A program made the position numbers and the translations under genes. Under the pieces are notes generated by a model that did not search any database, was not told where the DNA came from, and was given only the letters and a program-made list of their open reading frames with translations. 64,000 nt of DNA, from assembly GCA_016490735.1 (NCBI GenBank), contig JAEMWC010000048.1:1685001-1749000 (forward strand). The letters run 5' to 3'. Source of the stretch: Pachyseris speciosa (Eukaryota > Cnidaria > Anthozoa > Scleractinia > Pachyseridae). Each line of letters starts with the position of its first letter. Within the stretch, counting starts at the first letter, position 1. Below are positions 9,953-23,013 of the stretch, piece by piece.

Positions 9953-12900
9953 TTTATTTCAGTTGGGACACTATCCTACCTTTTTCAGCAATATTGCCTT
10001 GAAATAAAATTTGTGAAAGCTAAGTTTCTTAGATTTCAGAGAAAATATCGGTTGCATTGTCTTTTAGATCATGAAAATTGCTGTTAAGCTCCTTAAGGTT
10101 GCTTAAATATCTGGTTGATTTTATTTATTGTGCGAACATTCAATAGCAATCATAATTAGGCACGGAGTTTTGAGTCCTTTGAATCAGAATTGACTTACTG
10201 TAAAGCATGAATATGTGAATGATCATCACAGTTATGAGCACTACTGCAGTAGTGAAAATAAAGCCTGAACATTTTCAGAATTAAGTAGTGTTCAAATTAA
10301 CTGCGATGATCATTCACATATTCATTCTTTAATCCATAGTTCAAATATATGATTTTCAAATATTCATTCTCACTTACTGTTAAGCCTCGGGTATAAAGCG
10401 ATAAAAAAATTTTCATCCAACATCATGTTGGGAGAATGTGTTTGACCATTTAGCTGGTAAAAAGCAACAAAATGAACCACATAACATCAAAATGAACATG
10501 AAAGTTGTAAAGTCTAGCCTATTTATAATGTATGAAGACTTCTTCAGAAAACGAAGTCCAAATCAGCAAAATACATGTAAAATCCCAACAACGTTTTTTG
10601 GAGTGATTGAAGGTCACATACCAAATGTCAGTTGAATCGGGGTAAAACGTTGTATGCCCTGGGCTCTTCATAATATTTAATGTATTCAAAAGTGAGATTG
10701 AGATCAAGGGTTTGTAAAGTGCACTGCAATTGTCACAGTGCTTGACACTAATTGTTGAGGTTTGTCCAATATACCCGATCTGAGTCGGGTGGAGTCCGAT
10801 TGGACTCACCGGAAGTCAGGTTGCACCACTAGGCAATCTAATGATTTTAACCTTGCTCTTCTTTAAAGCATGTGCATGATCTTCCTCATTGTTAATGCAC
10901 TTGTTTGAAAATGACTGTTGTGCAAGTGGCGTGGCCCATCCGACTTGACCCGTCTCTCTAAAAGTCGATCCATCTTACTGGAAGTTGGTTTACAAGAGAC
11001 TTAGAAAAATTCAGCAAGGACGGCTTACAGAGAGGGTTGAAAATGTTGGCGGATCGACTCAGTTTGATCGGGTCGAGACAGGTCGTCGATCCAACTCGAC
11101 CTGACTCGACCCCATCTCTCTAAATGCCGATCCGTAGTACCGGGAAGTCGGTTTCCAAGAGACTTAGAAAAATTCGGGAAGATCAAATCAGCAAAATACA
11201 TGTAAAATCCCAACACAACGTTTTTTGGAGTGATTGAAGGTCACAATACCAAATGTGTCAGGTGAATCGCGGCAAAAACGTTGTATGCCCTGGGCTCTTC
11301 ATTATTTAATGTATTCAAAAGTGAGATTGAGATCAAGGTTTTGTAAAGTGCACTGCAATTGTCACAGTGCTTGACACTAACTGTTGAGGTTTGTCCAATA
11401 TACCCGATCTGAGTCGGGTGGAGTCCGATTGGACTCACCGGAAGTCAGGTTGCACCACTAGGCAATCTAATGATTTTAAACCTGCTCTTCTTTTAAAGCA
11501 TGTGCATGATCTTCCTCATTGTTAATGCACTTGTTTGAAAATGACTGTTGTGCAAGTGGCGTGGCCCATCCGACTTGACCCATCTCTCTAAAAGTCGATC
11601 CATCTACTGGAAGTTGGTTTACAAGAGACAGCAAGGACGGCTTACAGAGAGGGTTGAAAATGTTGGCGGATCGACTCAGTTTGATCGGGTCGAGACGGGT
11701 CGTCGATCCAACTCGACCTGACTCGACCCGTCTCTCTAAATGTCGATCCGTAGTACCGGAAGTCAGTTTCCAAGAGAGTTAGAAAAATTCAGGAAGAAAG
11801 GCTAACAGGCATGGTAGAAAATGTTGGCGGATCAACTCCGTTCGATCGGGTCGAGTCAGGTCGGTCGTCGATCCGACTTGACCCGACTTGACCCATCTCT
11901 TCAAAAGTCGATCCGTCTTACAGAAGTTGGTTTGCAAGAGACGTAGAAAAATTCAGCAAGGACAGTTACAGAGAAGGTTGAAAATGTTGGCGGATCGGCT
12001 CTGTTCGATTGAATCGAGTTGGGTCGTCGATCCATCTAGACCCGACTCTCCAAAAGTCAGTCTGTCTTACCTGTCGAGTCGAAAGGCAATTGTTGAGTGG
12101 AGAAATGCTTCTCATTAGGGGAGTTAGATATGGCCGCAATGGTCACTGCGATAGTGTTGTCAAGTCATACGAGTTATTTGAATGGAGAAAGCAGTTGTCG
12201 AGTGGACAGACAGAGTTGTCAAGTGGAGGAATGCATCTCTTTAGGGAGACTTAGAATTTTCAGGGTGTTAGTGTAGGTGAGGGATACTGTGATATTATTG
12301 TCAAGTCGTACAAGTCGTTCGAAGGAGGCACATGTGTAGCGGGCTTGTTTCTGCCAGTTGTGCCTTTCTATTTGTGGTTTAAACAACGAGGTATACATGA
12401 GTAATGCACGCTTGTTTGGACTCGTTGCTTTTAAAAAGAACAATTTATATACATGAGTAACACGCGCTTCTTTCTGCTCATGGCTTAGAAAACGAGGCAT
12501 ACACATGTGTTCGCACTTGTTTCGATCTTCCCCATGTTGTTATTTCTGCTAATGAGATGCATTTTTCCACTGTGGTTTAAAGAACGAGGTGTAAATGAGT
12601 AACGGGCGCTTGTATTGACTCGTGGCTTAAAGAACGAGGCATATTCATCAGTAACGTGCGTAGGTCGTGCGTGCGTGCATGAAGAATGAGGAAGGTTACC
12701 TTTTGGTGCGGTCTGACTTCCGGTGAGTCTGATCGGACACGATCCGACTCAGATTGGGTGTATTGGACATGCATGTATTACTAACTGTTTTGGATACTAG
12801 GCAATGGGCTAGTACAGTATTAAGTAAAAAAAATGATTAGCGCACAAGGACAAGCCACTAGTACCCCCTCCCCCCTCTCCCCTCCCCTCCCCCCCCCATC

Positions 12901-15900
12901 CCCACCCGCCCCCGCCAAAAAAAAAAAAAAAGAAAAAAAAAGTGTACTGGTATCTTCCTCTATTGAACAACACAAATGTGGCTCACAATCAGCATAAGAA
13001 AAATTCCAAGATGGCAGACTTATGGTGGCTCTTTCCCAGATAACTTTTTTGAGTGACAAGGAAGTGGGGACACAAGGCCTTTTCCATGATGTAGCCAGTT
13101 TTGGGAGTCAGTCGTACGATACACCTAGGATATGGCTATGGAAACTAGCTCCTGGTGAAGCTTTCTACAAAAAAGTTTGCGTTGCAGTAAATTATAGAGT
13201 TCCAATTGAAGGGCTGAGGGCATAAACTGCCTATGTGTAGTTTTAGGTGTTTTTTTTGCATACGTTATTTCTCGAAAACGAAAAAGAAATCGGTGAAAAA
13301 AAATACGGGACAATGTTTTTGAATCAAAATGCAGTTCACATGCAAAAATTTGGACAAATCCAAGCGAACTAAAAAAACGGCCGAAAATTACACATAGGCA
13401 GTTTATGCTCTCAGCCCTTCAATTTATGGAGTTGTAGTAAATTTATTTTTCCATGAAACTGACTACTCTAGGGGCTAGTAGGCGCATAGTTTTACTAGTC
13501 CTAGGCTAGTGGACTAGCAGTAACTAGTGTCAAGCACTGTGTTACATATCAAATTTGTAAATATTAATTAAGAGTTGGTTGGCATCTATAGTACAGACTG
13601 TCACGTAACTCTACCATAAATAAGCCATGTTGTATGTAATTGTGCCTCTTTAGTCAATGTCAGATGAATCTTCTGTGGGATCTCCTCGTATGAAAGCTTC
13701 CGACCTGAAGTCAAAGCCTCTTGGTGGTCATATGCCCTGGTGGGCTGAGGAAGATGATGATGACGAGGAAAAGAAAAGGGAGGCTGCTCGCCAGAGCTGG
13801 ATGAAGCCAAAGACCTCAGAGCAAGAAGTCAAACAACAAGAACAGGATGCAGTAGATGATGTAAGAATTGATGTGTATGTTGTGTTGTTTTTCTTTTTCC
13901 TTTTGAACAGGAGTGAACATTTTTTTAATCTCTGAAATCTCTTGCTGAATGTTGGAATAAATCATGTAATGGAACTACAAAAATAAAAGCCTGCACAATA
14001 GCTTCCCAAAATGGGCAATCGGCAATTAAAAATAAAATTGATCTCAAAAGTTGGAAAGGGGAACATCATGAAAACAAAATAATGCAAATAAAAATTAAAA
14101 TATGTAAGAAGCAATGACTTTTATTTGATTTCTTGATCAAGTGTTTTATCTTTGGGATTATAATTATATTTTATTTATTGTTTATTGTTTGTCATTTTCT
14201 TGTATCAAAATTTCCATGAGGTCTTTTTGTGATGTTTATCTCAAGTGTCCCCAATATAATTTCTTAATAGACCTTTTGTCATACATGCCTTTGCATATTG
14301 TTTTTTCCACTCTAAATTGTAGCCGTGTGCTGTGATATTTGATTTAAATGTTTCAGGCCAACACTGCCAATGTTCCCACTCCACATCCACGCCCTGCTAA
14401 AGGGTCAACAACAGCCCTATCTGCTGGGAGTTACGTTGATAGCTCAGCTCTGTCTATGAGTAAGGACAGTCTTGAAGAGGGTCAGTCATTGTTTTTCCTG
14501 TATCTAAGGTCTGAAGTTAGTACAGTATGTTTTATTTGCTTGTAGGTCCAATGTAATCCCACACAGCTTATTACTTGCTTAGCTGTTTAACCATGGCAAA
14601 TAGTATTAAATGAGCATCCAACTTCTGACCTTATGATTACATATCTTGCCATAATCAAAACATCTTCAGTTGACAAACAAACAAGTCAACATTGCATATA
14701 AAGTCTGGTGTCCTTTAATTAACAGTATTATGCAAGTGCCCCAAACCTTAAGTTATGAATTCAAAAGTAAATTGTTTTATAATGATATTGTTCTTGTGCT
14801 GGTTAGTTTGACAGTGTGACTGGGAAAACTGTGAACACCTAAAATATGTCAGGACTGTTATTTCTGGCCAATCATGTGCCACAAACCAACTCGCCAAGCT
14901 GCAGAGTGTTTACTGTTCTTCAGCAAAACCTGTATTGGCTTGGGATTTTCCGGATAACTGATTTAATTTTAGCTTATTCTGGCGTTAGCTCTGAGACTAC
15001 TGACAACAAAACAGAATAGTGCATGTATTTGTTTTTCACAGGTGACTGGCGCCCCAGGCCATTTGTTGCTTTCAAAATTTAGCACTGTTGCTGTTCGACA
15101 ATTTGAAGTTACCTGTAATCTACTTCTCTGAAATAGGACGAGTGAACTCCACAAAAAGCAAGTTGCATGAATGAAATAAAGAAAACTTCTAACAAAACCA
15201 GCGAAAAACAATTCTTCTAGCCAAATAAATATTGTGTCTTACATTGCAACATCATTTTCCGCAAATTTTGATCTTATTTTGATTTCAATCAAGCCCGACT
15301 TATAAGTAATAACAGATGTTCTGTTTATGGTTTTGGCGTGGAATCTTCGAACATGATTGGCTAGAAGGCAATAAACATTCCTGACATATTTTAGGTGTTC
15401 ACGGTTTTCCTGGTCACACTGTAACTATTAAACAGTTTGTCCTTTACTTTGCTAACAGGTCTGGCAAAGTCCATGGACAAACCACCTGCTGAAGAAATTC
15501 TTAAAAGGTTTGCAAATCCCTTGCAGGTTGCACATTGTCCTTTTTGATAAACCCCTCCAAGTTCTAAAGAAGAAGAAAAAATTGCAACTGTGCATCAACC
15601 AATTTTGACAATAGTGCAAGCATTCAAACAAACATTAGCAAAAATTAATGTTTATTTACAAAGCTATGGTACATGGTTACTTTTTTAATGGGATTAAATG
15701 GGACATACCCAAAATGTGAATTCTTCTTGAATTATAGTATTTTTCAAAGACAGAGTTTTCATTTAAGTCTTTTGAAGAAGGAGGACTCCTAATGATGAAT
15801 AAATGGGTGCTTCTTGATTTAACAAATGGTAAACGGATCGGCGTGCACTATTGAGTTATGGATGCATGCAGGGGTTGTTAAGCACGAGAGAAGCGTAACA

Positions 15901-18900
15901 GTCACCGAGAGCGACTCTAGATTCTTGAGTGCTTAGCATACCTCCCAAGTGCATCCAGAACTCAATAGTGCACGCTGATATGTTTACCATTTGTTTTATA
16001 ACATACCCGGTATCATAAGCATTGTAGAGAAAGCAAAGTCCTATTTTATTGCACTAACTTACATGACCAAGAAAAACAGGCGCACGCAACTTCATTCACA
16101 GAAATTGCAATGGCTTAATACTTCAGTAGACACTATGACAATTGAAACGATACAAATTTTGTAAAATCTCACCCAAATTTTAGTTTATAAACAGCGCACA
16201 CGTCAGCGATCATCAGCAGCATTCACCCATGGGCAAATAGTAAATGGTTAATTGACCAATCAGAGAGCATGCTTTTCTTTAGTTAATACGTTATAAAATT
16301 TGTTGGGTTTATACCATCTGATGGTACCCAGATCCTTTTGGTACAATGTTCAGAGTGCACATTGGTACACATGTTGTTACCTGGTTCTCATGCCTAACAA
16401 AATTCATCTTAATTACTGAATATTCAATGTATATGTACCAACTCCAATTTTTTTTTTTTTTTTACGTCCAGTTTTTTGAAGCCAGAGTCAAGTCTCACTT
16501 TGTTGTTCTCAGCTATTAAGTTATCATTGAAAGTTTTGTTACAAATGTTCATTAAAGGCAGATGTATGAAATTATCCTTTATATTTATCAAGTTTCATTT
16601 CAGTAAATTAAAAATCATGATTATATATTTTGCCAGGTTTGGATCTGACGAATTTGAAGACACCTTTAGTTACAGTGGTATGTATTTAAACATATGATAT
16701 GTGGTAAAAAAGCAAATGCCAATGCCACCTCAAACAGTCATTCTTGGCACTTAACACTCACCCATGATCTTACTTGACCGATTTTGTGATATGATCCTTG
16801 AGTTCAAACTGCTTACAAGACAAGTTTCCCTTACAATGTATTGTATGTTTTGATTAATTTTTGGGTCGTGTTTGCAACAATGCTATGAACGTACAGGCAT
16901 ATAGCATGGCAAAGAGTTTTTTCTTATAATTACTTTTATAATAGATGCAACCAAAACAGGAACAAGCACTAGTCCTTCTCCTCCAGTTCCTCAGTCATTT
17001 ACCACCAAACCTGGCAGCTTGGGACTGGACACCATGAATGAGTTGGCAGACAAAGAAAAGTTCTTTCATGATGTAGAAGAAGGAATGTCGGCTGTAGATT
17101 ATAACAAAAGACTTGCTGAAATCTCAACTTCAGATTCTGTTACACCAGACAGGTAGGTTATAACTTGCACCTGTGCATTATTCGATCACACATGTAAATG
17201 TGTAGGTTTTCTGTAGGAAATTTATGGGCTGAAAACGTGTTAGGAAATGCATGAAAACCTATTTACTGGACAGGTGCAATTTTTCCACTGGTTCAGATAC
17301 ACAGGTTAATACAAGACCCCACTTGAACCAGCCTTTGCTGAACTGGGAACATCCTGTCAAAATACACTGTATTTGTTCAAATAAATATTAAATAAATGGC
17401 TAGTAATAGTTTGAGGCACAGCTTTATTTCTCTATTTTTGCCTAAGTTAAATAATTCTGTTCTTCTCCACACCATACATTTATTACAGAATAAGAAAAAA
17501 AAAACAATATTGTTAGCATCTTGAAAAATCCATTAAAAACTCACAACAGAGAGGATTACAATTAATACTCTGAATGCCAGTGGTGAGCTGCTGCAGTGTA
17601 CCCCCTATTTGTTGCATGACACTGAGTGCATGCCATGCATAAGTTGCACATCACTGTGTCATTAACAGTCGGAATAAGGTATCTTTTTTTAGTTTTTTCT
17701 TTGCTTTTTGTGGATTAGTGTATGTGAGTTATTTTTTGGGTGGGCTAGCAAAGCATGTATGGTTCCTAGGTTAGTTTCTAGTCTTTTCCCACTGCATTTT
17801 TTCTCTAGTTTTGTCTATTGAATGTTATTATGGTAGTCGTTATTAGTTTTCTTATAGTTTATGTCTTATCTGTTATGTTTGTATATGTTGTAGGTCAAAA
17901 TAAAATTCAGGTTAAAATGATTTTAACCGAGGTCAAAATGAAATGCCTTTGTATTCTAACCCTAATTATTTATAAATCGTGAATAATTAGGGTTAAAAGA
18001 CAAAGGAATTTGATTTTGACCTAGGTTAAATTCATTTTGACCTGAATTTCATTTTGACCTACAACATATATGCAGAGAAAATGGATTAAATTCAATAAAA
18101 AAAATTCAATAAAATCTGTGACAGATGAACGCCAAAAAGACATACTGTTTTGCTGTCTACAGTCTTTTTAGACTGGTTCTGGTGGAGTGCATTTTGTACA
18201 TCGTGTCCTTTTTTCTTGATTTATGCCTTTACAAAGGAGGGAAGATGAGAAATTACAAGCTACTGGAGCGGAGCTTGGGGACTCAATATTCAACATGACT
18301 GGTGAGAACTGGTTTAAGTAAAAAGTTTTCAATGGAGCTGCTTTGGCCCAAAATTTACGTGGCAACAATTGAGGAAGGTTTTGTAACGTTTTCAGTTTGC
18401 ATTATATTTACACGAGCTACTTCTGTTGCAATGTAAAAATGCATCAGTGTAGTCGTAGCCTGATTTTTACTGTTTTTTTTTTCTTCAGGGACAGCCAATC
18501 AAATGAGCAGACCTGCAGTTGAAGATGATTTGGAAAACAAGGAAGTAGATGAAGAATACAGTGACAACTTTGAAGACGAGAAAAGTCCGAGGTTAAACCT
18601 GACACTCCACCGAGACCTGCAGCTCCGGTATGATGTATGTTACATACATGTAGAACTACAGCATGTACCATAAAACTATTTTAGCTGCGCCCAAGATAAT
18701 TTAAGCCGCAGAGATGAAAAAAATTTGCTTCCCTCGAAGTAGATTCTACTTATATTTACCTGTTGTATTTGTGGCCAATTTTTGGCGCGATTGAAGTGCT
18801 CTGAGTCTATTGTAGGCCTGTAAGTATCAGTGATGTTTCTTTGAGATGGTATCTTGAATGAAATCTGAAATTCCATCCCAACCCACAGAGCTAATTAACA

Positions 18901-21900
18901 ATAAATGTCTAACATTTGAGCTAGTGTGAGTTAGATATATTAGCTCACACTTAACCTGCGTAGCAAGCGTTTCCTTGTGGTTTCCTAGCAAGATAGACCA
19001 AGCAAAGGGATATTTCGATGTTTTGCCTGCGCGTTCTTTGCTCAGAAACCACACGGAAACGCTTGCTACACAGGCTAACTCACACTATTTAATCTGACTT
19101 GATAAATCGGCTAAGATTGGAAAGTGGAAACGAAAAACCCATAAAGTGAAGGAAGGATACATATTGGCAAATTAATTTAGTGCACCCGTTTTTCTCAATC
19201 ACGCGTTTGTTCTGTATTGTAGGAGCCTCCAGAGGCAGCCAAACCGAGTATGCTGTCAAAAGGTTCGTTCACTTTCTTGGGTAACTTATAAAGTGAATAT
19301 TCGAAGATACTCAAGGTAGAAGAAACGAAAAGAAAAGTCAAATCAGGCCCAATAATATTTTTGTCTATTTTCTTTCTTCTATTGGTACCAATTTTACGTG
19401 CAGACTTGTCAGCAGGGCACACGAAATGATAGAGTTTTGTGTTAGCTTTGAAATTAAGAAAAGACAGAATCCCTTTTATGAACATCGTGCAAAAAAAAGC
19501 GTTTTGGAGTCGGGAAAGTTATCGAGACTTTCGAGAAACGTGTCCCAGTTTTTGTTTGTTTTTGCGCAACAAGTCGGAACCAAGAAACAACGGAGAAAAG
19601 GCAAACAAACAAACAGAAGCGATAAACCAAAGAAGAAAACGAAACGTTTGCTGAAATTTTTCTTTGGCCATTATTACATGCAATATATCAGTGTTTCCAG
19701 TTCCTAACAGCAGTTTTTCGCGTGTTTCTAAAATCAGTTTCTTTGATGGAATCACTGGATTCTACATTGGAGACCAAGAGACCCGCGGCAGCTCTCAGCC
19801 TTCTCTCACAGCAGAAAAACCCGCAGGCGGAGGCCTCCAATGAAGGTGAGAGCCACGTTTACTGACCGTTGTTCTGTTTTGTTAATTACCTTGAAACATT
19901 AGAGCGGATTTTTATTTTGTCGAAAGTAGTTCTCGTTGATCTTGATATCTGTAATTGGTTGGCTGAAAACTCGCGCCACTTTCTCAACCAGTGACAGGCA
20001 AAATCGAAATCAATCGTGACTTACTCGCACTCATTGTCCCGCGCTGCTGTGAATTCTGATTGGTTCTTGGCGTTGTTTTCGTCTGCTGTGATTGGCCAGA
20101 GTTATTGCTTTGATTTTGGTTTTGTGACACTCAACTGAAAATACTGAGGGGTTGGGGGGGGGGGGGGGGGTTTACTCCGCTGGGCTGACTGCTATTCGAC
20201 GTGCCTCGGCAGTTTTAAGAAAATTTTGCTTTTATGTTATAAACACGTACACGTAATCGCAACGAGTCCTCGTGTAAATAAGGATTATTTTCACTTGGAT
20301 TTTCAAAGGCCTTTAATTTAGTGTTGAGCTGCTTTGAAACTTTGAAAATGCGCGTGAAATTTATCCTTAATTTTACTCGGCCCCATGCGATTACATATTC
20401 TAAACGCATGCTTGTGGGCTGTACGCATGTGCCCAAGTAATGTATCCTGCGACGGAGAGGTTCCTTGTCTCTCCAGTAATTTCTTGCAGTTGATTAATTG
20501 TTTTGGGCATTGCTTTTACATTTTAATCTAAAACGGTTCAAAATCGTGCTATTGTCATGTGTGTTTGACAGTTTCTGGTGGCCATCTCAGCCCAGGATCT
20601 GATGATAGAGGGCCTTCAATGCTGCAAACAGGAGCTTTTTATGATGCGAGTGGAAGCGCAAGGGATATTCAAGAACTTCAAGCAGCACTGAAAGCTGCTC
20701 AACTTACTGTAACTGATACAGGATCCAAATACTCAGGTACGGAAAATGTTGAGGGCCTGCAGAACTGTATCATGTCCTGCATTCGTGACTCGGGAAAAAT
20801 AAATTCCGCTTTAAATTTGTAATGCGTTTGAAATACCCAATGACATCTTATGACGTTATTTTGTCAATAACAACATAAAAAAGTTGGTTTGTTGTCTCCA
20901 GAGCCTACCAACTAAATCTGTTTAATGGAAATATAAATTCAGTGTTTATGGACATTAAATTACATTTCACATTTATTTTAACTTCGTGTTAGAATCTTCA
21001 CAGTTTAGTGAAGAATTTTGAACTGACTAAATTTCCGCATAAAATTGGCACTTATTGATTACTGCGAATTTAACAGAATAACAACAAACAACAATAGTGT
21101 GTCTGAAATGTTTCCATAAGATATGAGAAACACGCTGGCTTCGTGTAACCAGAGGGGAACTAAGCGCACAATTCTCGCTGTTGCTTGAAGGTTTCACCTC
21201 TCGATTAGGCTCAACCCCTTCACAGTAGAGAAGAGATCCTCTTGTAACGAAAGCTTTGAAACTGTCTTCAGGTAATTTCGAGCTTCCTCCGACATCCAGA
21301 GTCATCCAGGGAGTTGATCAGTCGAAAGAAGGACAGATTGTCATCGAGAAGAACGACCAAGGAGAAACTCGTGCGCGGGGATTCGACCTTCAACCTGTAG
21401 TCGTGGTGGATGACTGGCGCGATACTAACAATGCCATGGCATCAAGGGAAGGGAATGATGCAAATTCGTTTGTATCTGTGAATGATGAACGAGGTTTCGG
21501 TTTGAAGCCCGTGCGAGACGGGGATGTGTTTATGGGGTCGTTGCAGGACAAAAGTCAGGATATTGGGTCAAGGGTAGATAGCACTCACATGAGCCTTGCA
21601 ACTGGGGCTTTGGAACCCAGGGGACTTGATTTGTCCCCTGCAGTTCCCGCGGATACCGGGGGTCGAGGGTTTGACTTGCAACCGGCTGAAGACTCCCGCG
21701 GCTTCAGTCTGCAACCAGTTAACGAAGCAAGGGGAATGGACCTCAAACTCGCCGTTGATACCATAGCGCAGAGTGAAGCGGGTGGGCGAGGATTTGACCT
21801 GCAACCAGCTCGGGAGGGCCATGGGTTCAGTCTGCAACCTGTTGCTAACTTGTTACAGAGTGAAGGGGAGGAGATGAAGTCTGAGGTGGGAGGGGAGGGG

Positions 21901-22977
21901 GACGAGGACGATGACACCCCTCCCCCGGAGAGTTTACAGAGTATTAAAAACATTGCACGCGCCAGGAAGAGCGCGGGGAGGGATAGCGTTAAGAAAAGCA
22001 CCGATATGAATGTTACGGCGAAGAAGACATCGAAAGCCGGCAAAGAAAAATCTGGCAAGAAAAGTACGACTGGTGAGAAACCGCAGCAGAGGAAGGAAAA
22101 AGGAAAGTGAGCAGCAGTGTTGCGGACAAAAGTCATCTGTTTAAACCTTCACCTTCCTCTGCTCCATCCTGGTCACCGACGCCTACCATGAGAAGCAGTA
22201 ACACAAAGGTACCTCATTTAACTCTTTCCCGCCCGAGAACCAATATTATTTGGCCTGTTTCAGGCTCTCAGAAGTTTGGGGCGAGCGTGCGAGAACAAGC
22301 GAAGAAAATTTAGTCCCCGCTCGATTTACTTCGCTCGTTCTTTCGCTCGCCCCGAATAGCTGAGAGCCTGGAACAGGTTACTATTATGTGGATCCCCAAA
22401 TCATAACTTGCTCAATGATTTGGTCAATAGACAAAGAAAGTTTGTCACCAAACTAGATGGAGAGCAGTCTTTTTCTTCTCTTAACGTTTGCAGCATGCAT
22501 TGGATCTAGCTCTTGCCTATTCAAATTCTCTCCTCATTCTCTTCTCCAATTTGCACAGTTTTACTGTCTGTTTACGTGAGGAAAAACTGCTCGTAGCCAG
22601 TCACCAATCCGGTCTTGAAAAGACCTTTTCGTTTTAAGGGGAAAAAGTTATTAATTGTAATTAACACACCTACAAGTTTTGGAGTTTTTCAATTCATGCA
22701 TTTGTAGTCTCGTACATATATCTTAGGTTGTACTATGCATTAATTGACAGCTGCAAAATGAGCTATAGTTTGCGGCTCTACCTGCCTTGTGTGCTGATCA
22801 GTGAATTTGTGAAGGTTTACCCTCTCAATTTATCAATTTATTTAAGCTCGATAGCGTGAGGAGTGGTTGCCCAATCTCCCAAGCCGGGGGCTCATGTATT
22901 AAACGTTCAAGCATTCCGGATCGAATTGGAATTTAGAAGTGTTGGTTTTTGAGGAGAGGGGAAAACCGGAGTACCCG

Positions 22978-23013
<36 letters not shown>

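Noticed and set aside
9798..10087. Open frames with poly-Ile or poly-Asn
   Set aside because: They are translations of the (ATA)n microsatellite.
22107..22112. Splice donor GTGAGC ending CEP162 exon 12 early
   Set aside because: It would leave phase 2, incompatible with exon 13 (phase 0), and would discard a coding-like serine/proline segment that runs to a proper donor at 22209.
21585..22136. 183-codon open frame on the minus strand opposite CEP162 exon 12
   Set aside because: It is antisense to a well-supported coding exon with a biased repeat composition; the peptide has no domain and no splice context.
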